DNA of 64,000 bases from Aerococcus sp. (GTDB taxonomy: Bacteria; Bacillota; Bacilli; Lactobacillales; Aerococcaceae): positions 248,001 through 312,000 of the forward strand of contig JAUMZE010000001.1 of the NCBI GenBank assembly GCA_030528285.1, written 5' to 3'. Both the position numbers and the translations under genes were made by a program. The notes below the pieces were generated by a model. The model was not told where the DNA came from, did no database searches, and saw only the letters and a list, made by a program, of their open reading frames with translations. Of the stretch, positions 8,488 to 18,113 are shown in pieces; the stretch's first letter is position 1, and each line of letters begins with the position of its first letter.

Positions 8488-9852
8488 TTAATTTTCGGGG
8501 GTCTCTGGGGGTTGAGGCATTTTCTCGTTGTTTGCCTTCTGACGTTTGGCATTATCCAAAAAAGTTGTGACATGTTCCACCAGTTTATCGTTTGTTTTCA
8601 CCCGACGCAGCTCCTGCAAGAGCTGCTGGGTATTGGCGGTGGTATCGTCTGTCATGGCTTTCCGGAGTTCCCACATGACCCGTTCCGTCTCCTCATTCAA
8701 CAGGAGATCATCGCGACGGGTGCTGGAACGTTTAATATCCACGGCTGGGAAGATGCGGCGTTCTGAGAGTTCGCGGCTGAGAATGAGTTCCATATTCCCG
8801 GTGCCTTTGAATTCCTCATAGATCATGTCATCCATGCGCGAACCGGTATCAATGAGGGCAGTAGCGAGAATGGTGAGACTCCCGCCATCCTCAATATTCC
8901 GGGCTGACCCAAAGAACCGTTTCGGCCCATAAAAGGCAGATGGATCTAACCCACCTGAGAGCGTCCGACCAGATGGGGGTTCCACCAAGTTATATGCCCG
9001 CGTGAGTCGTGTGATCGAGTCCATCAAGATAATGACATCCCGTTTGTCTTCTACCAAGCGCCGCGCCCGCTCTAACACGAGTTCAGAGACGCGCACATGA
9101 TTTTCGGGTCTCTGATCGAAGGTAGAGGAGACCACCTCGGCTTTGACATTGCGCTCGAGATCCGTCACTTCTTCAGGACGTTCATCGATAAGAAGAATGA
9201 TCAGTTCCGCCTCCGGATAATTATGCGCAATCCCGTTCGCAATCGCCTTGATTAGCATGGTTTTGCCTGCTTTTGGAGGAGCTGCAATCAATCCACGCTG
9301 GCCAAATCCCACCGGCACCATCAAATCGATCAGGCGCGTGGCAATGTCATTCGGGGTATATTCCAGTTGGATCTGTTCGTCCGGATAGATTGGCGTGAGT
9401 GCAGGAAAATGATCGCGTTCCGTTGCTTCTTCGGGATCCTTTCCATTAACCTTGTAGACATGCATGAGCCCCAGGTAACGTTCATTACTCTTCGGTTGGC
9501 GCGCCGTCCCTGAGATGAGGTCCCCATTGCGGAGGCCGAACCGCCGCATCTGAGACGTTGAGATATAGATATCTTCTTGACTCGGAGAATAATTGATCGG
9601 CCTTAGGAAACCAAACTCGCTCCCTGTAATATCTAAGACCCCTTCGACCGAGACATAGCCCTGCGCATTTTCTTGTTGGCGCATCACAGCCATAATGAGC
9701 TCTTTCTTGTTCATCTTGCTGTAGTACGGGATCTTATATTTTTTAGCATAATTATAGATATCCTTGAGATGCATATTCTGGAGCGCCTCAAAGCTCACAT
9801 AGGGATCCTTTTGTTGGTTCTTCTTTTTGGTTTCTGATTCTTTTTCCGTCAT
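8488..9852 (-). CDS. rho: Transcription termination factor Rho
   Basis: Hexameric RNA-dependent ATPase that terminates transcription. The ATG at 9852 sits behind GGGAAAGGACG; the upstream in-frame ATG at 9873 has no such signal. 454 residues: an N-terminal Rho-N helical domain (about 15-55, containing [25 protein letters not shown]), the cold-shock RNA-binding fold (about 60-125, with GFLRP and [15 protein letters not shown]), Walker [11 protein letters not shown], Walker [13 protein letters not shown] and the R-loop/arginine finger region [13 protein letters not shown]. Full length. It lies 60 bases downstream of murA, from which a terminator partly separates it. Confidence 0.97.
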   Translation of the reverse strand: MTEKESETKKKNQQKDPYVSFEALQNMHLKDIYNYAKKYKIPYYSKMNKKELIMAVMRQQENAQGYVSVEGVLDITGSEFGFLRPINYSPSQEDIYISTSQMRRFGLRNGDLISGTARQPKSNERYLGLMHVYKVNGKDPEEATERDHFPALTPIYPDEQIQLEYTPNDIATRLIDLMVPVGFGQRGLIAAPPKAGKTMLIKAIANGIAHNYPEAELIILLIDERPEEVTDLERNVKAEVVSSTFDQRPENHVRVSELVLERARRLVEDKRDVIILMDSITRLTRAYNLVEPPSGRTLSGGLDPSAFYGPKRFFGSARNIEDGGSLTILATALIDTGSRMDDMIYEEFKGTGNMELILSRELSERRIFPAVDIKRSSTRRDDLLLNEETERVMWELRKAMTDDTTANTQQLLQELRRVKTNDKLVEHVTTFLDNAKRQKANNEKMPQPPETPEN

Positions 9853-9868
9853 TAAAACGTCCTTTCCC

Positions 9869-9902
9869 GACAAAAAAACAGCACAAAATGGCTGTTTTTT
9901 AA
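9869..9902 (-). terminator. Attenuator/terminator between murA and rho
   Basis: On the minus strand AAAAACAGC and GCTGTTTTTTT form a perfect short stem with an eight-base loop and a U-tract, directly 3' of murA and just upstream of the rho ribosome-binding site. It could terminate murA transcripts or attenuate read-through into rho. Confidence 0.75.
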
Positions 9903-9911
9903 CGCAGGTGA

Positions 9912-11180
9912 TTAGTCCTCGTCGTCAATAATGAGTTGGATATCCCCGCCGAGCGCATTAAATTTCTCTGCAATATGATCATACCCACGCAGAATATGGT
10001 CCGCCCCGTAAAGTACGGTCGCTCCCTCGGCCATCAATGCTGCATTCACTAAGCACGCACCGGCTCTCAGATCAGAAGCTGTCACTTCTGCTCCGTGGAG
10101 TTGGTTTGGTCCCTTGATATGAATATCGTCATTGTGAACTTCAATAGCTGCCCCCATACGCTGCAGTTCTGGGACATGCTTCACACGTTTTGGATAAATG
10201 GTATCGCGGATCGTTCCATGCCCCTCTGCCAATAGCAAGAGAGGCGTGATGGGTTGCTGGAGGTCTGTGGCAAAACCGGGATACGGCATGGTTTTGATGT
10301 TAACCATCTTGAGCGGAGAGGTGGCTGGATGCACATAGATGGAATCGGGATAGACGTCCATCTTTACGCCCATCTCACCCATCTTCGCAATCAAGCCATC
10401 AATATGTTCCGCAATCACATTATGAATAGTAACCCCCTGTCCGATCGCTGCTGCTGCCGTTAAATAGGTCCCAGCTTCAATGCGGTCCGGAATAATTTGG
10501 TGGATCACCCCGTGGAGTTCCTCGACCCCTTCCACACGAATCGTCGAGGTCCCAACACCACGGATCTTAGCACCCATTTTGTTCAGGAGCGTGGCCACGT
10601 CGATAATTTCTGGCTCCCGCGCTGCATTATCAATCACGGTTTCTCCCTTGGCGCGAACAGCTGCTAACATAATGTTGATCGTCGCACCAACACTCACGAC
10701 ATCGAGATAAATATCTGTTCCAACGAGACCGTGCGGGGCATCGAGACCCACCGCTCCGAACCGCGTCTCTACGTCAGATCCGAGCAACTCAAAACCTTTG
10801 ATGTGAAGATCAATCGGACGGGGCCCAATCGAACATCCCCCCGGTAACCCCACTGTTGCGGTCCCATATTTTGCGAGCAGAGCCCCCATGAAGTAATAAG
10901 ACGCCCGTAAACTCTGTATTTTTCCTTCTGGCATTGGCACATTGATCATCTCAGTGGGATCAATCATGAGGGTTCCCTGGTTAAAGGTCGCTTTTACGTT
11001 GAAGTCATGCAGGATTGCGATCAAGGAATGGACATCCTGAATGTCTGGTACTCCCTCCAAAACAACGGGGGAGTCTGCCAAAATAGCAGCTGGGATCAAT
11101 GCGACTGTACTATTCTTCGCCCCACTGAGGGTCACCTCACCATGGAGTGGTCGCCCTCCATTAATGACAAATCTTTTCAT
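9912..11180 (-). CDS. murA: UDP-N-acetylglucosamine 1-carboxyvinyltransferase
   Basis: First committed step of peptidoglycan synthesis: transfer of enolpyruvate from PEP to UDP-GlcNAc. The ATG at 11180 gives 422 residues starting [16 protein letters not shown], the usual MurA N-terminus. The frame's upstream 41 codons lack a start signal. The PEP-binding Cys116 is in [14 protein letters not shown] (the fosfomycin target), [14 protein letters not shown] is the substrate loop and [15 protein letters not shown] lies near the end. The murA-rho order is typical of the MurA2/MurZ paralogue of Lactobacillales, which usually have a second murA elsewhere. Confidence 0.95.
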   Translation of the reverse strand: MKRFVINGGRPLHGEVTLSGAKNSTVALIPAAILADSPVVLEGVPDIQDVHSLIAILHDFNVKATFNQGTLMIDPTEMINVPMPEGKIQSLRASYYFMGALLAKYGTATVGLPGGCSIGPRPIDLHIKGFELLGSDVETRFGAVGLDAPHGLVGTDIYLDVVSVGATINIMLAAVRAKGETVIDNAAREPEIIDVATLLNKMGAKIRGVGTSTIRVEGVEELHGVIHQIIPDRIEAGTYLTAAAAIGQGVTIHNVIAEHIDGLIAKMGEMGVKMDVYPDSIYVHPATSPLKMVNIKTMPYPGFATDLQQPITPLLLLAEGHGTIRDTIYPKRVKHVPELQRMGAAIEVHNDDIHIKGPNQLHGAEVTASDLRAGACLVNAALMAEGATVLYGADHILRGYDHIAEKFNALGGDIQLIIDDED

Positions 11181-11454
11181 TTCTCGTTCCTTTCGCTGAT
11201 TTGTATTGGGTGGCTGTGAACAAGTAGCTAGCCTCTTTCGGCCACACGTGATATAGAGCATGATGAAATCCATCCATAGACGAATCATCACTCTGCCTTC
11301 CAACTAGTAAAAAGAGGATCTTCAGAAGACAAAAATGCTCTATCCAAAATTACTTGCATTTTATCACACCGCTTGAATGCTTGACAAATGAGAGGGCGCT
11401 TTCACATGGAAATTTAGTAAATCCGTAAAAGGCATAGATCCCCGACCTTACAAG
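11181..11454. other. Intergenic region upstream of murA
   Basis: It contains the murA ribosome-binding site (GAAAGGAACGAG) and presumably its promoter. I see no second gene and no recognisable riboswitch. Confidence 0.4.
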
Positions 11455-11506
11455 AAAAAACCAGCACGTCACTCCCCTCTATCAGTGAAAATAAACGCAC
11501 TGGTTT
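11455..11506 (-). terminator. Terminator after the ulaF-like gene
   Basis: On the minus strand AACCAGTGCGT pairs over 11 positions with ACGTGCTGGTT and is followed by TTTTTTCTTG. It lies about 50 bases past the stop codon. Confidence 0.8.
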
Positions 11507-11553
11507 GAAATAATTTTCATTTGGTTTTTGTATGATGATGCTCAGTTAATGGT

Positions 11554-12282
11554 CTAAGCGTGCGCAATCGTGTTCATGGATTTGGCATTGTCCTGTCCAT
11601 AGTAAGCAATTTTGCCGTGCTTACGATAATAATGTTTATCTAATAAGTACTGTGGCACATGCACATCTTGGCGAGTCAAATTCAGAGCATGATAATCGAT
11701 CTCTGCGACGACTTCCAGCACTTTGGCGTTATAGACAGCTTTAGCGGGCGTTGGTCCCCACGTGAATGGCCCATGCTGACTGACGATAACAGCCGGCACC
11801 GCATTGTAGTCAATCCCGCGGTCCTGGAAGGTCTTCACGATGACTTTCCCGGTATTTTCTTCGTAGGCCTCCTCAATCTCAGCTTGTGTCAGTTCCTCAG
11901 AGATTGGAATATCCCCATAGAACGTATCGGCGGCCGTGGTATTCAAATTTGGGATATCCATGTGCGCAGAGGCAAAGGCAACGGCCCATGGTGAATGCGT
12001 ATGAACAATCCCCCCAATTTCTGGAAAGGCATTGTAGAGAACGGTGTGGGTCGGGGTATCGCTGGACGGATTCAAATCGCCTTCCACGACCTCGCCTTTG
12101 AGGTTAATGACCACCATATCATCCGGCGTTAAATCCTCATAATCCACACCAGAGGGTTTAATGACAAAGAGCCCTTTTTCACGATCAATTCCGGACACAT
12201 TCCCCCAGGTAAAGGTCACTAAATCGAGCTTGGGCAGCTGCATATTGGCTTCATAGACTTCTTGTTTTAATTTTTCTAGAAC
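11554..12282 (-). pseudogene. L-ribulose-5-phosphate 4-epimerase (AraD/UlaF family), start codon lost
   Basis: Interconverts L-ribulose 5-phosphate and D-xylulose 5-phosphate. The body is intact: TWGNVSGIDREKGL, KPSGVDYEDLTPDDMV, HTHSPWA (zinc ligands), SQHGPFTWG and the C-terminal LDKHYYRKHGKIAYYGQ. The conserved N-terminal extension LEKLKQEVYEAN is present in frame, but the codon eight bases after the strong AGGAGG (12291-12296) is GTT (12280-12282) instead of ATG or GTG. An in-frame TAG lies just upstream. The first ATG (12243) is at residue 14 and has no ribosome-binding site. It is either a start-codon pseudogene or is initiated weakly inside. Its partner ulaE is clearly broken. Confidence 0.75.
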
Positions 12283-12355
12283 CTGTATTCCCTCCTATTT
12301 TTAGATAGCGCTGTCATTTATTGAATGCACCAGCGCAAGGTTGCTTGATTTTCCC

Positions 12356-13225
12356 TTATTTCACAGGTTCTTGGATGAGCCCTACCTGTTCAAATAAATC
12401 ATCAAAATAAGACTTGGCTTTTTTTACTTCACTCAGTGGATCTGCGGCTTTTCGGTCCGCATTTCAATCGTGAACGCCCCGCCGTAATAGAGCCGTTTCA
12501 ACGTTCTGAGACCCCCTTCAAAGTCCACGATCCCTGCCCCAAATGGTACATCGCGGAATTGCCCGCTGCTCTCTGCCGTCACAGGGGTGGTGTCCTTGAG
12601 ATGAACGGATACGATCTGATCAATCCCCTGTTCCAATTCGTACCCCCACATTATTCTCCGGCCAGGCGGTGAGATTGCCGAGGTCCGGATATGCTTGGAG
12701 CCACGGACTGTGAATTTGACTTTTGATGGTGTTGATCTTGGTCAAGGCATTCAGGAAAGGATCATCCATGGTTTCGATTGCCAAGACGACTTCTTTCGCC
12801 GCCGCATATTGGACCCCACGCTGTAAGTTCTCAATGAAATATCCCCGTGAAGTTGCGGTTTTTGGCTCATAGTACACATCGTAACCCGCGAGCTGGATGT
12901 TATGAATACCGAGATCCACCGCTAAATCAACGGCCTTGTAGAGCATATCGAGGCTTTTCTCACGAATAGCTGGATCCGCGGACCCTAATGGATAGCGGCG
13001 ATGGCCACTAAGCATGAGAGTATGAATCCGAACCCCCATTTCCCAACTGGCATCTCGGACCTCGGCGCGTTCCTCTTTCGCCCAATCCAGACGTTTCAAC
13101 CGCTCATCGCTCTCATCCACCGATAATTCCAGGAAATTAAAACCTAAATCGTGCACCTGCTGCAAGCGTTCGTGCCACGAATCCGTTTTTGGGAGTGCCT
13201 TCTCATAGATTCCCAGTGAGTTCAA
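12356..13225 (-). pseudogene. L-ribulose-5-phosphate 3-epimerase (UlaE/SgaU-like), two frameshifts
   Basis: Would convert L-xylulose 5-phosphate to L-ribulose 5-phosphate. Translation would begin at a TTG at 13225 behind AAGGAGGAAACAGA, giving LNSLGIYEKALPK. The TIM-barrel sequence runs through AYPDLGNLTAWPENNV; one extra G in a run of five (12643-12647) then shifts the frame. The rest, GYELEQGIDQIVSVHLKDTTPV and VPFGAGIVDFEGGL, is in the next frame. A second slip near 12440, in an A-run, moves the last 30 codons (DPLSEVKKAKSYFDDLF) to a third frame ending at 12356. Restored length would be about 290 residues, the family norm. Confidence 0.88.
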
Positions 13226-13406
13226 TCTGTTTCCTCCTTTTTGAATGAAAAAAGCGGCCTCCCCATTCAACTGATCTCAAACAACGACTGGCATTCATAA
13301 AAGAGCAATGCACACCCATCTTTTCTGTCCATTTTGGGCGGTGGTAAATCCTGCCACATCCACATACCAAAGAACCTGCTTTCACCGACCATAAGCGCTC
13401 TTTCCA
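13226..13406. other. Intergenic region upstream of ulaE
   Basis: No gene or clear promoter was found. It holds the ulaE ribosome-binding site; the purB terminator follows. Confidence 0.35.
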
Positions 13407-13455
13407 AAAGAAAAAACAGAAGTAGGAATTTTAGGATGAAAACTCCTGCTTCTGT
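13407..13455 (-). terminator. Terminator of purB
   Basis: On the minus strand ACAGAAGCAGGA pairs with TCCTACTTCTGT (one mismatch), followed by TTTTTTCTTTT. Confidence 0.85.
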
Positions 13456-13528
13456 CTCACGATCGTTTAACGTATTTTCAGGCGTCAAAAAAACTAGTGA
13501 TATGATCTAATGCGAAATATACACTTGG

Positions 13529-14830
13529 CTATGCGTCTAACAAGCCGACGCGGCGGAACACCTCATCGACGCGGCGCAAGTGATAGGACGGGTCAAAGGC
13601 GTCGTCGATTTCTTCAGGTGTGAGTAGTTGTTTGATCTCGTCGTTCTCCTCTACTAGGGCTTTGAAATCGCGCTGTTCATCCCAACTGATGGCAGTGAGC
13701 GGTTGAACGAGGTCATATGCCTTTTCACGGGAGAGGCCCTTATCCACGAGTTTCAACAGGACGCGCTGACTGAAGATCAACCCGTGCGTCGCCTGCATGT
13801 TTCGTTTCATATTCTCTGGAAAAACTGTCAGCTGTTCCACAATCCGGCTGAAACGGTGCAGCATATAATCCACCAAGATGGTCGTGTCCGCCAAAATGAT
13901 CCGTTCTGCCGATGAATGGGAAATATCCCGCTCATGCCAAAGAGAAATATTTTCATAGGCAGTGACTACATGACCGCGGCAGACACGTGCTAACCCCGTC
14001 ACATTCTCAGAGCCAATTGGATTTCGTTTGTGTGGCATCGCACTGGAGCCCTTCTGTCCTTCTGCGAAGTATTCCTCGACCTCGCGCACTTCTGATTTCT
14101 GGAGGCCGCGGATTTCGGTTGCGATATTTTCAATGGTCGTCGCAATCAATGCCAAGGTCGCAATATATTCCGCATGGAGGTCGCGTGGCAAAACCTGGGT
14201 GGAGATTTCTTGCGGACGAGTGCCGAGATGTTCACAGACATATTGCTCAACAAACGGAGGGACATTTGCAAAAGTTCCCACTGCTCCTGAGATTTTCCCG
14301 GCTTCTACGCCACGTGCCGCATGTTCGAAACGCTCAATATCCCGTTTAATTTCAGAGTACCAGCGCGCACATTTCATCCCAAATGTGGTCGGTTCTGCGT
14401 GCACACCATGCGTCCGGCCGATGCAGACGGTATCCTTGTATTGGAGAGCTTTCTCTTTCATCACCTGGAGGAAATGCTCGAGATCTTTGCGGATCAGATC
14501 ATTCGCCTGTTTTAATTGATAGCCCTGTGCCGTGTCCACCACATCGGTACTGGTCAAGCCGTAGTGAATCCATTTCTTCTCTTCACCGAGGGATTCCGAG
14601 ACCGTCCGGGTGAAGGCCACCATGTCGTGACGCGTTTCCTGCTCAATCTCTTGAGCGCGTTCCACTGTGAAGCTTGCATCTTTACGGATCTTTTGGGCGT
14701 CTGATGCGGGAATTTCTCCGAGTTCAGTCCAGGCTTCCACTGTAAGGATTTCAACTTCAAGCCAGGTTTGGTACTTATTCTGTAAGGACCAAATGTGCCC
14801 CATTTCGGGACGGGTGTAGCGATCAATCAT
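13529..14830 (-). CDS. purB: Adenylosuccinate lyase
   Basis: Catalyses two fumarate eliminations in purine synthesis: SAICAR to AICAR and adenylosuccinate to AMP. 433 residues, standard length, beginning [14 protein letters not shown]. The lyase signature [16 protein letters not shown] (near 262-277) carries the catalytic loop serine; the [13 protein letters not shown] and [13 protein letters not shown] segments supply the other active-site residues. It begins only three bases after the stop of the upstream phosphoesterase, so the two are probably cotranscribed, which joins nucleotide breakdown with purine salvage and synthesis. No purine box is visible directly upstream because the genes abut. 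Confidence 0.97.
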   Translation of the reverse strand: MIDRYTRPEMGHIWSLQNKYQTWLEVEILTVEAWTELGEIPASDAQKIRKDASFTVERAQEIEQETRHDMVAFTRTVSESLGEEKKWIHYGLTSTDVVDTAQGYQLKQANDLIRKDLEHFLQVMKEKALQYKDTVCIGRTHGVHAEPTTFGMKCARWYSEIKRDIERFEHAARGVEAGKISGAVGTFANVPPFVEQYVCEHLGTRPQEISTQVLPRDLHAEYIATLALIATTIENIATEIRGLQKSEVREVEEYFAEGQKGSSAMPHKRNPIGSENVTGLARVCRGHVVTAYENISLWHERDISHSSAERIILADTTILVDYMLHRFSRIVEQLTVFPENMKRNMQATHGLIFSQRVLLKLVDKGLSREKAYDLVQPLTAISWDEQRDFKALVEENDEIKQLLTPEEIDDAFDPSYHLRRVDEVFRRVGLLDA

Positions 14831-14833
14831 TCG

Positions 14834-16432
14834 TTAATTTTCATCCTTTCCACTGTCACTGGAGTCTTTTTTAGAGTTCACCAAGGTCCAGCCTTTGTAG
14901 GAGTTTGGTTTCACTGGGGAGTGTTTAGCAATGTAGTCTGCGATGACTTCTGGCATTTCGATGTCCCATTTCTCAACCACATGCTCTTGATCCAGAACTG
15001 GGAAATCGCCACCTCCACCCGCGCGGTAGTTGTTGTAGACGATCTTGAGTGCTTGGTCAGGTTGGATTGGTTCATCGTGATAGGTCACATGGCTGATTCG
15101 TTCGCCCACAGGTTTGGCGATATCTACTTGGTAGCTGATACCTGTGTAGAAATCGTAATTATAGGCTTGGTATTTCGGTGCAATGTAAGCCGGATTAATC
15201 GTAATCTCGCCTTGTTCATCGAGTACGAAATACTCCACGTTCTTCTCGAGGATTTCTTTGAGCTCTTTTCCAGTCACTTGTACCATGGTTGGTTTATTCG
15301 GGAATGGATAGTTATCCATCACATCCCGGTAAGAAATATCACCAGCGAATCCTTTGATGTCATCACTAAAGGCAGAGGTCGCGGAAATATCTGCATCACT
15401 CACAGACATCTGAATTTCATTAATCAAATCAAAGTACGGATGCCCCTCCATCTGCGCTGTGTGGAGGTCTGAAACAGTGAGGTCCATCGCTGTCTCTCCC
15501 AGTGGCTGATCCAACCATTTTTGGACTTCCGAAACGTCTGCTTTCACGAGATTCAGGATTTCCTCATCCTCGCGCAGCTGGCGGCAATCGATCAATTCGG
15601 CTTGGCTATCCGTGACGGCGTAGTGAGTCCCTTTTGCTTCGATGGTGAGATCCACACGCCCTAACACCATCCCTTTCGATCCCGGTTGAATCACTGGAAT
15701 ACCATCCACACGTCCAACAATTTCTCGGTGCTGATGACCTGTGAGGAGCACATCGATTGGCAAACCACTCGTCGCCAAATCATAGGCTTCATTCTCCCCG
15801 GTTTCTTCCTCAATCCGTTCACCGGTCTCAATGTAGCGCGCAAAACCACCGTGGTAGCTCACGATGATGATGTCACATTGGCGCTGTTCTTTGAGATATG
15901 GCACCCAACGTTTAGCAGTCTCAACAGCTGATTCGAAATGAAGCCCCTCAATATGTTCGGGTTCCTCCCAATGTGGAATGTACATAGTGGTCAAACCGAG
16001 AATGGCAACCTTCACGCCCTGGTAGTCACGAATCACATAGGGTTGCCCAAGTGCAGGCGTCCCCTCATCATCTACAATGTTGGCGCAGAGCAGGGGACAA
16101 TTGAGTAATTTCTTGGCTTGGAAGAGATACTCCTGTCCAAAATTAAACTCGTGATTGCCCGGAATCCAATAATCCACATCCATCGCGTTGTAGACCTTAG
16201 TGATGGATTCTGGGGTGTGTTTGTAGCCATGTTGATAGGCAGCGAGCGGGGAGCCAAGGATCGAATCGCCATTATCAATATAGAGTACGGGATGATCCAA
16301 TTCCTGGCGCAGGCGTTTGATCATGGTAGCCGTTCGCGTATAACCATATGCCTCTACCGCATCGATATCCTTATCACTTTGAGCAGTGAGGTAGCCGTGT
16401 ACATCACTCGTCTCCAAAATCGTTAGTTTCAT
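14834..16432 (-). CDS. Bifunctional metallophosphatase/5'-nucleotidase family protein
   Basis: A 532-residue UshA-like enzyme: a calcineurin-type metallophosphoesterase domain (ILETSDVHGYL, DNGDSILGSP, GNHEFNFG, SYHGGFARY and TGHQHRE metal-ligand motifs) followed by a 5'-nucleotidase C-terminal domain (about 340-500, with DISYRDVMDNYPFPN and NNYRAGGGGDFP). It has no signal peptide, unlike classical UshA, so it should act in the cytoplasm, like the Bacillus YunD type. The likely start is the ATG at 16432 (MKLTILET). It lies between a Ugp-like binding-protein gene and purB, and may dephosphorylate nucleotides or imported organophosphates. Confidence 0.88.
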   Translation of the reverse strand: MKLTILETSDVHGYLTAQSDKDIDAVEAYGYTRTATMIKRLRQELDHPVLYIDNGDSILGSPLAAYQHGYKHTPESITKVYNAMDVDYWIPGNHEFNFGQEYLFQAKKLLNCPLLCANIVDDEGTPALGQPYVIRDYQGVKVAILGLTTMYIPHWEEPEHIEGLHFESAVETAKRWVPYLKEQRQCDIIIVSYHGGFARYIETGERIEEETGENEAYDLATSGLPIDVLLTGHQHREIVGRVDGIPVIQPGSKGMVLGRVDLTIEAKGTHYAVTDSQAELIDCRQLREDEEILNLVKADVSEVQKWLDQPLGETAMDLTVSDLHTAQMEGHPYFDLINEIQMSVSDADISATSAFSDDIKGFAGDISYRDVMDNYPFPNKPTMVQVTGKELKEILEKNVEYFVLDEQGEITINPAYIAPKYQAYNYDFYTGISYQVDIAKPVGERISHVTYHDEPIQPDQALKIVYNNYRAGGGGDFPVLDQEHVVEKWDIEMPEVIADYIAKHSPVKPNSYKGWTLVNSKKDSSDSGKDEN

Positions 16433-16504
16433 TGCACCACATCCTACTTTCATCTTTAGTATCTATTATTAAGGGAGTTCACAGCTCTGAACACATGGGC
16501 TGTT

Positions 16505-17818
16505 CTATTTATTCTTTTTGATAATGTCCTTCGCGTTCTGTTCAAGCTGTTCCATCGTTGTTTTAATATCTTTACCTTCCAGAAGCATCTGATCCTGTGC
16601 TTTCTTCCAGTCATCGCGGTATTCACCGGAGCCCACATATTTCGTCTGTGCCTGGGCATACTCGGCTTCTTTGGTCGCTGCTTTGGCTTCAGGATGTTCC
16701 TTGAGGTAGTTTTGATAGGTTTCAGTATTCATGCCGGCATGGTTGACAGGAAGGTATCCAGATGCCACCGCCCATTTTACGGTATTTTCCGGCTGCAGTA
16801 AGAAATGCATAAAGGCAACGGCACCACGTTTTTGATCATCGCTGGCGTCTTTGAACACAGTCAGATCATTCCCTGCTAAGAGTGTCAGTGGATCGCCCTC
16901 ATTAAAGGTTGGGAGTTCCACGGCTGTCCAGTGAATCCCGCTGTCCTTAGCAATAGGCGGGATGTAGGCGAGTCCGGTCGATGAACTCGCAAAGGTTGCT
17001 ACTTCCCCGCGCCCAAATGGTGTCGACATGTAGTCATCTTCTCCAGGGAGACGTGCCCAACCAGCATCGAGTGCCTGTTTGATGTATTGGATCGGTTCAA
17101 TCGCCTTGTCGCTCGCAATGTCGACGGTGGAGAGGTCACTTTTAATCCAGGCCGCCCCATTTTGACGCGCCATGGTTTCAACTTCCATTTCCACACCAGA
17201 TTCAAATCCTAAGGCATAACGACTATCGCCATTCGCTTTCATCTTTTCACCAAACGCTTTGACATCCTCCCAGGTCTTTGGCACATCAACATTGTATTCC
17301 TTCAAGATATCTGTATTGACGAAGAAGACCCGTACCGATTTAGCGAATGGCATTCCCATCAGCTTACCTTGATATTTCACGCCATCCATGAATCCTGGAT
17401 AAATATCATCCAATTCCTTATCAGTGAAACCGTCCTTGCCCTTGATCCAGTCATCTAATGGAGTGAGGAGGTTGTTATGCGTCCAGTCCGCAATATTGGA
17501 CGGGGTGGCTTGGGCGAGGGTCGGTAATTCCTTCGAGACACCGGCTGCCATCACCTTTTGCGACAGGGTATCATAATCCCCCTGACTCTGTTCTTTCACA
17601 TGATAGGTCTTTTGCGACTGGTTGAACGCCTTCACGAGATCGCTCAACGCCTCTTGTTGGGGACCATTCATCGCATGCCAAAAGGTGATCTCCACTGGCG
17701 TATCTGTTGTTTTCTCTGCTGTCGATGATTCCTGCGCAGGTTTATCAGTATTTACGCAGGCGCTCAATAACAAAACACTGGCAAGCGCTAACAATCCGCG
17801 CTTTAGTTGTTGTTTCAT
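16505..17818 (-). CDS. ABC transporter extracellular solute-binding lipoprotein, second UgpB-like copy
   Basis: Family 1 extracellular solute-binding protein. The N-terminus MKQQLKRGLLALASVLLLSAC is a lipoprotein signal with lipobox LSAC, so it is tethered outside the membrane. 437 residues. The mature part, with PVEITFWHAMNGPQQEAL, matches its neighbour at 18114-19439 nearly throughout, so the two are paralogues from a tandem duplication. This copy follows a terminator and has its own leader, so it can be expressed apart from the transporter. The Ugp-type transporter suggests glycerol 3-phosphate or a related phosphodiester, but sugar ligands are not excluded. Confidence 0.88.
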   Translation of the reverse strand: MKQQLKRGLLALASVLLLSACVNTDKPAQESSTAEKTTDTPVEITFWHAMNGPQQEALSDLVKAFNQSQKTYHVKEQSQGDYDTLSQKVMAAGVSKELPTLAQATPSNIADWTHNNLLTPLDDWIKGKDGFTDKELDDIYPGFMDGVKYQGKLMGMPFAKSVRVFFVNTDILKEYNVDVPKTWEDVKAFGEKMKANGDSRYALGFESGVEMEVETMARQNGAAWIKSDLSTVDIASDKAIEPIQYIKQALDAGWARLPGEDDYMSTPFGRGEVATFASSSTGLAYIPPIAKDSGIHWTAVELPTFNEGDPLTLLAGNDLTVFKDASDDQKRGAVAFMHFLLQPENTVKWAVASGYLPVNHAGMNTETYQNYLKEHPEAKAATKEAEYAQAQTKYVGSGEYRDDWKKAQDQMLLEGKDIKTTMEQLEQNAKDIIKKNK

Positions 17819-17939
17819 GATGATTAATTTTCTTTCCTTTCCTCGGGTGGTTTCATTGAACCACTCGTACGTGATGTCGATCTATCTAATCATGTTCTCT
17901 GAATCTGCCACGTCGATTATCTACCCTCTCTACATCCAT

Positions 17940-17980
17940 TGACATGCACAATACGTATACAATTAAATTTTATCATATCC
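17940..17980 (-). promoter_or_regulatory. Putative promoter and palindromic operator of the second ugpB-like gene
   Basis: On the minus strand a TATGATAAAAT -10 region (17967-17977) is followed by overlapping palindromes, GTATAC (17955-17960) and ATACGTAT (17951-17958), where transcription should begin. The -35 element is weak, which is compatible with an activated or repressed promoter. The palindrome resembles GntR- or LacI-type operators, but no regulator is encoded nearby. Confidence 0.4.
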
Positions 17981-18045
17981 TGTTCCCATTGGCTGTATCA
18001 GAAGCGAAAATCATGATTTTCTATCGGAGCCAAAATAAAAGTTAT

Positions 18046-18084
18046 ACAAAAAGCCGCACACTCATTTACTTGAGCGTGCGACTT
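18046..18084 (-). terminator. Terminator after the ugpCAEB-like operon
   Basis: On the minus strand AAGTCGCACGCTCA pairs along 14 positions with TGAGTGTGCGGCTT around AGTAAA, followed by T residues. It separates the two binding-protein genes. Confidence 0.88.
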
Positions 18085-18113
18085 GGTGCGTGTGCTTAAA
18101 CACTTAGAAAAGG

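Noticed and set aside
14795-15472. Plus-strand frame of 225 codons overlapping the 5'-nucleotidase gene
   Set aside because: Antisense shadow of a well-supported enzyme gene; no ribosome-binding site and low-complexity hydrophobic composition.
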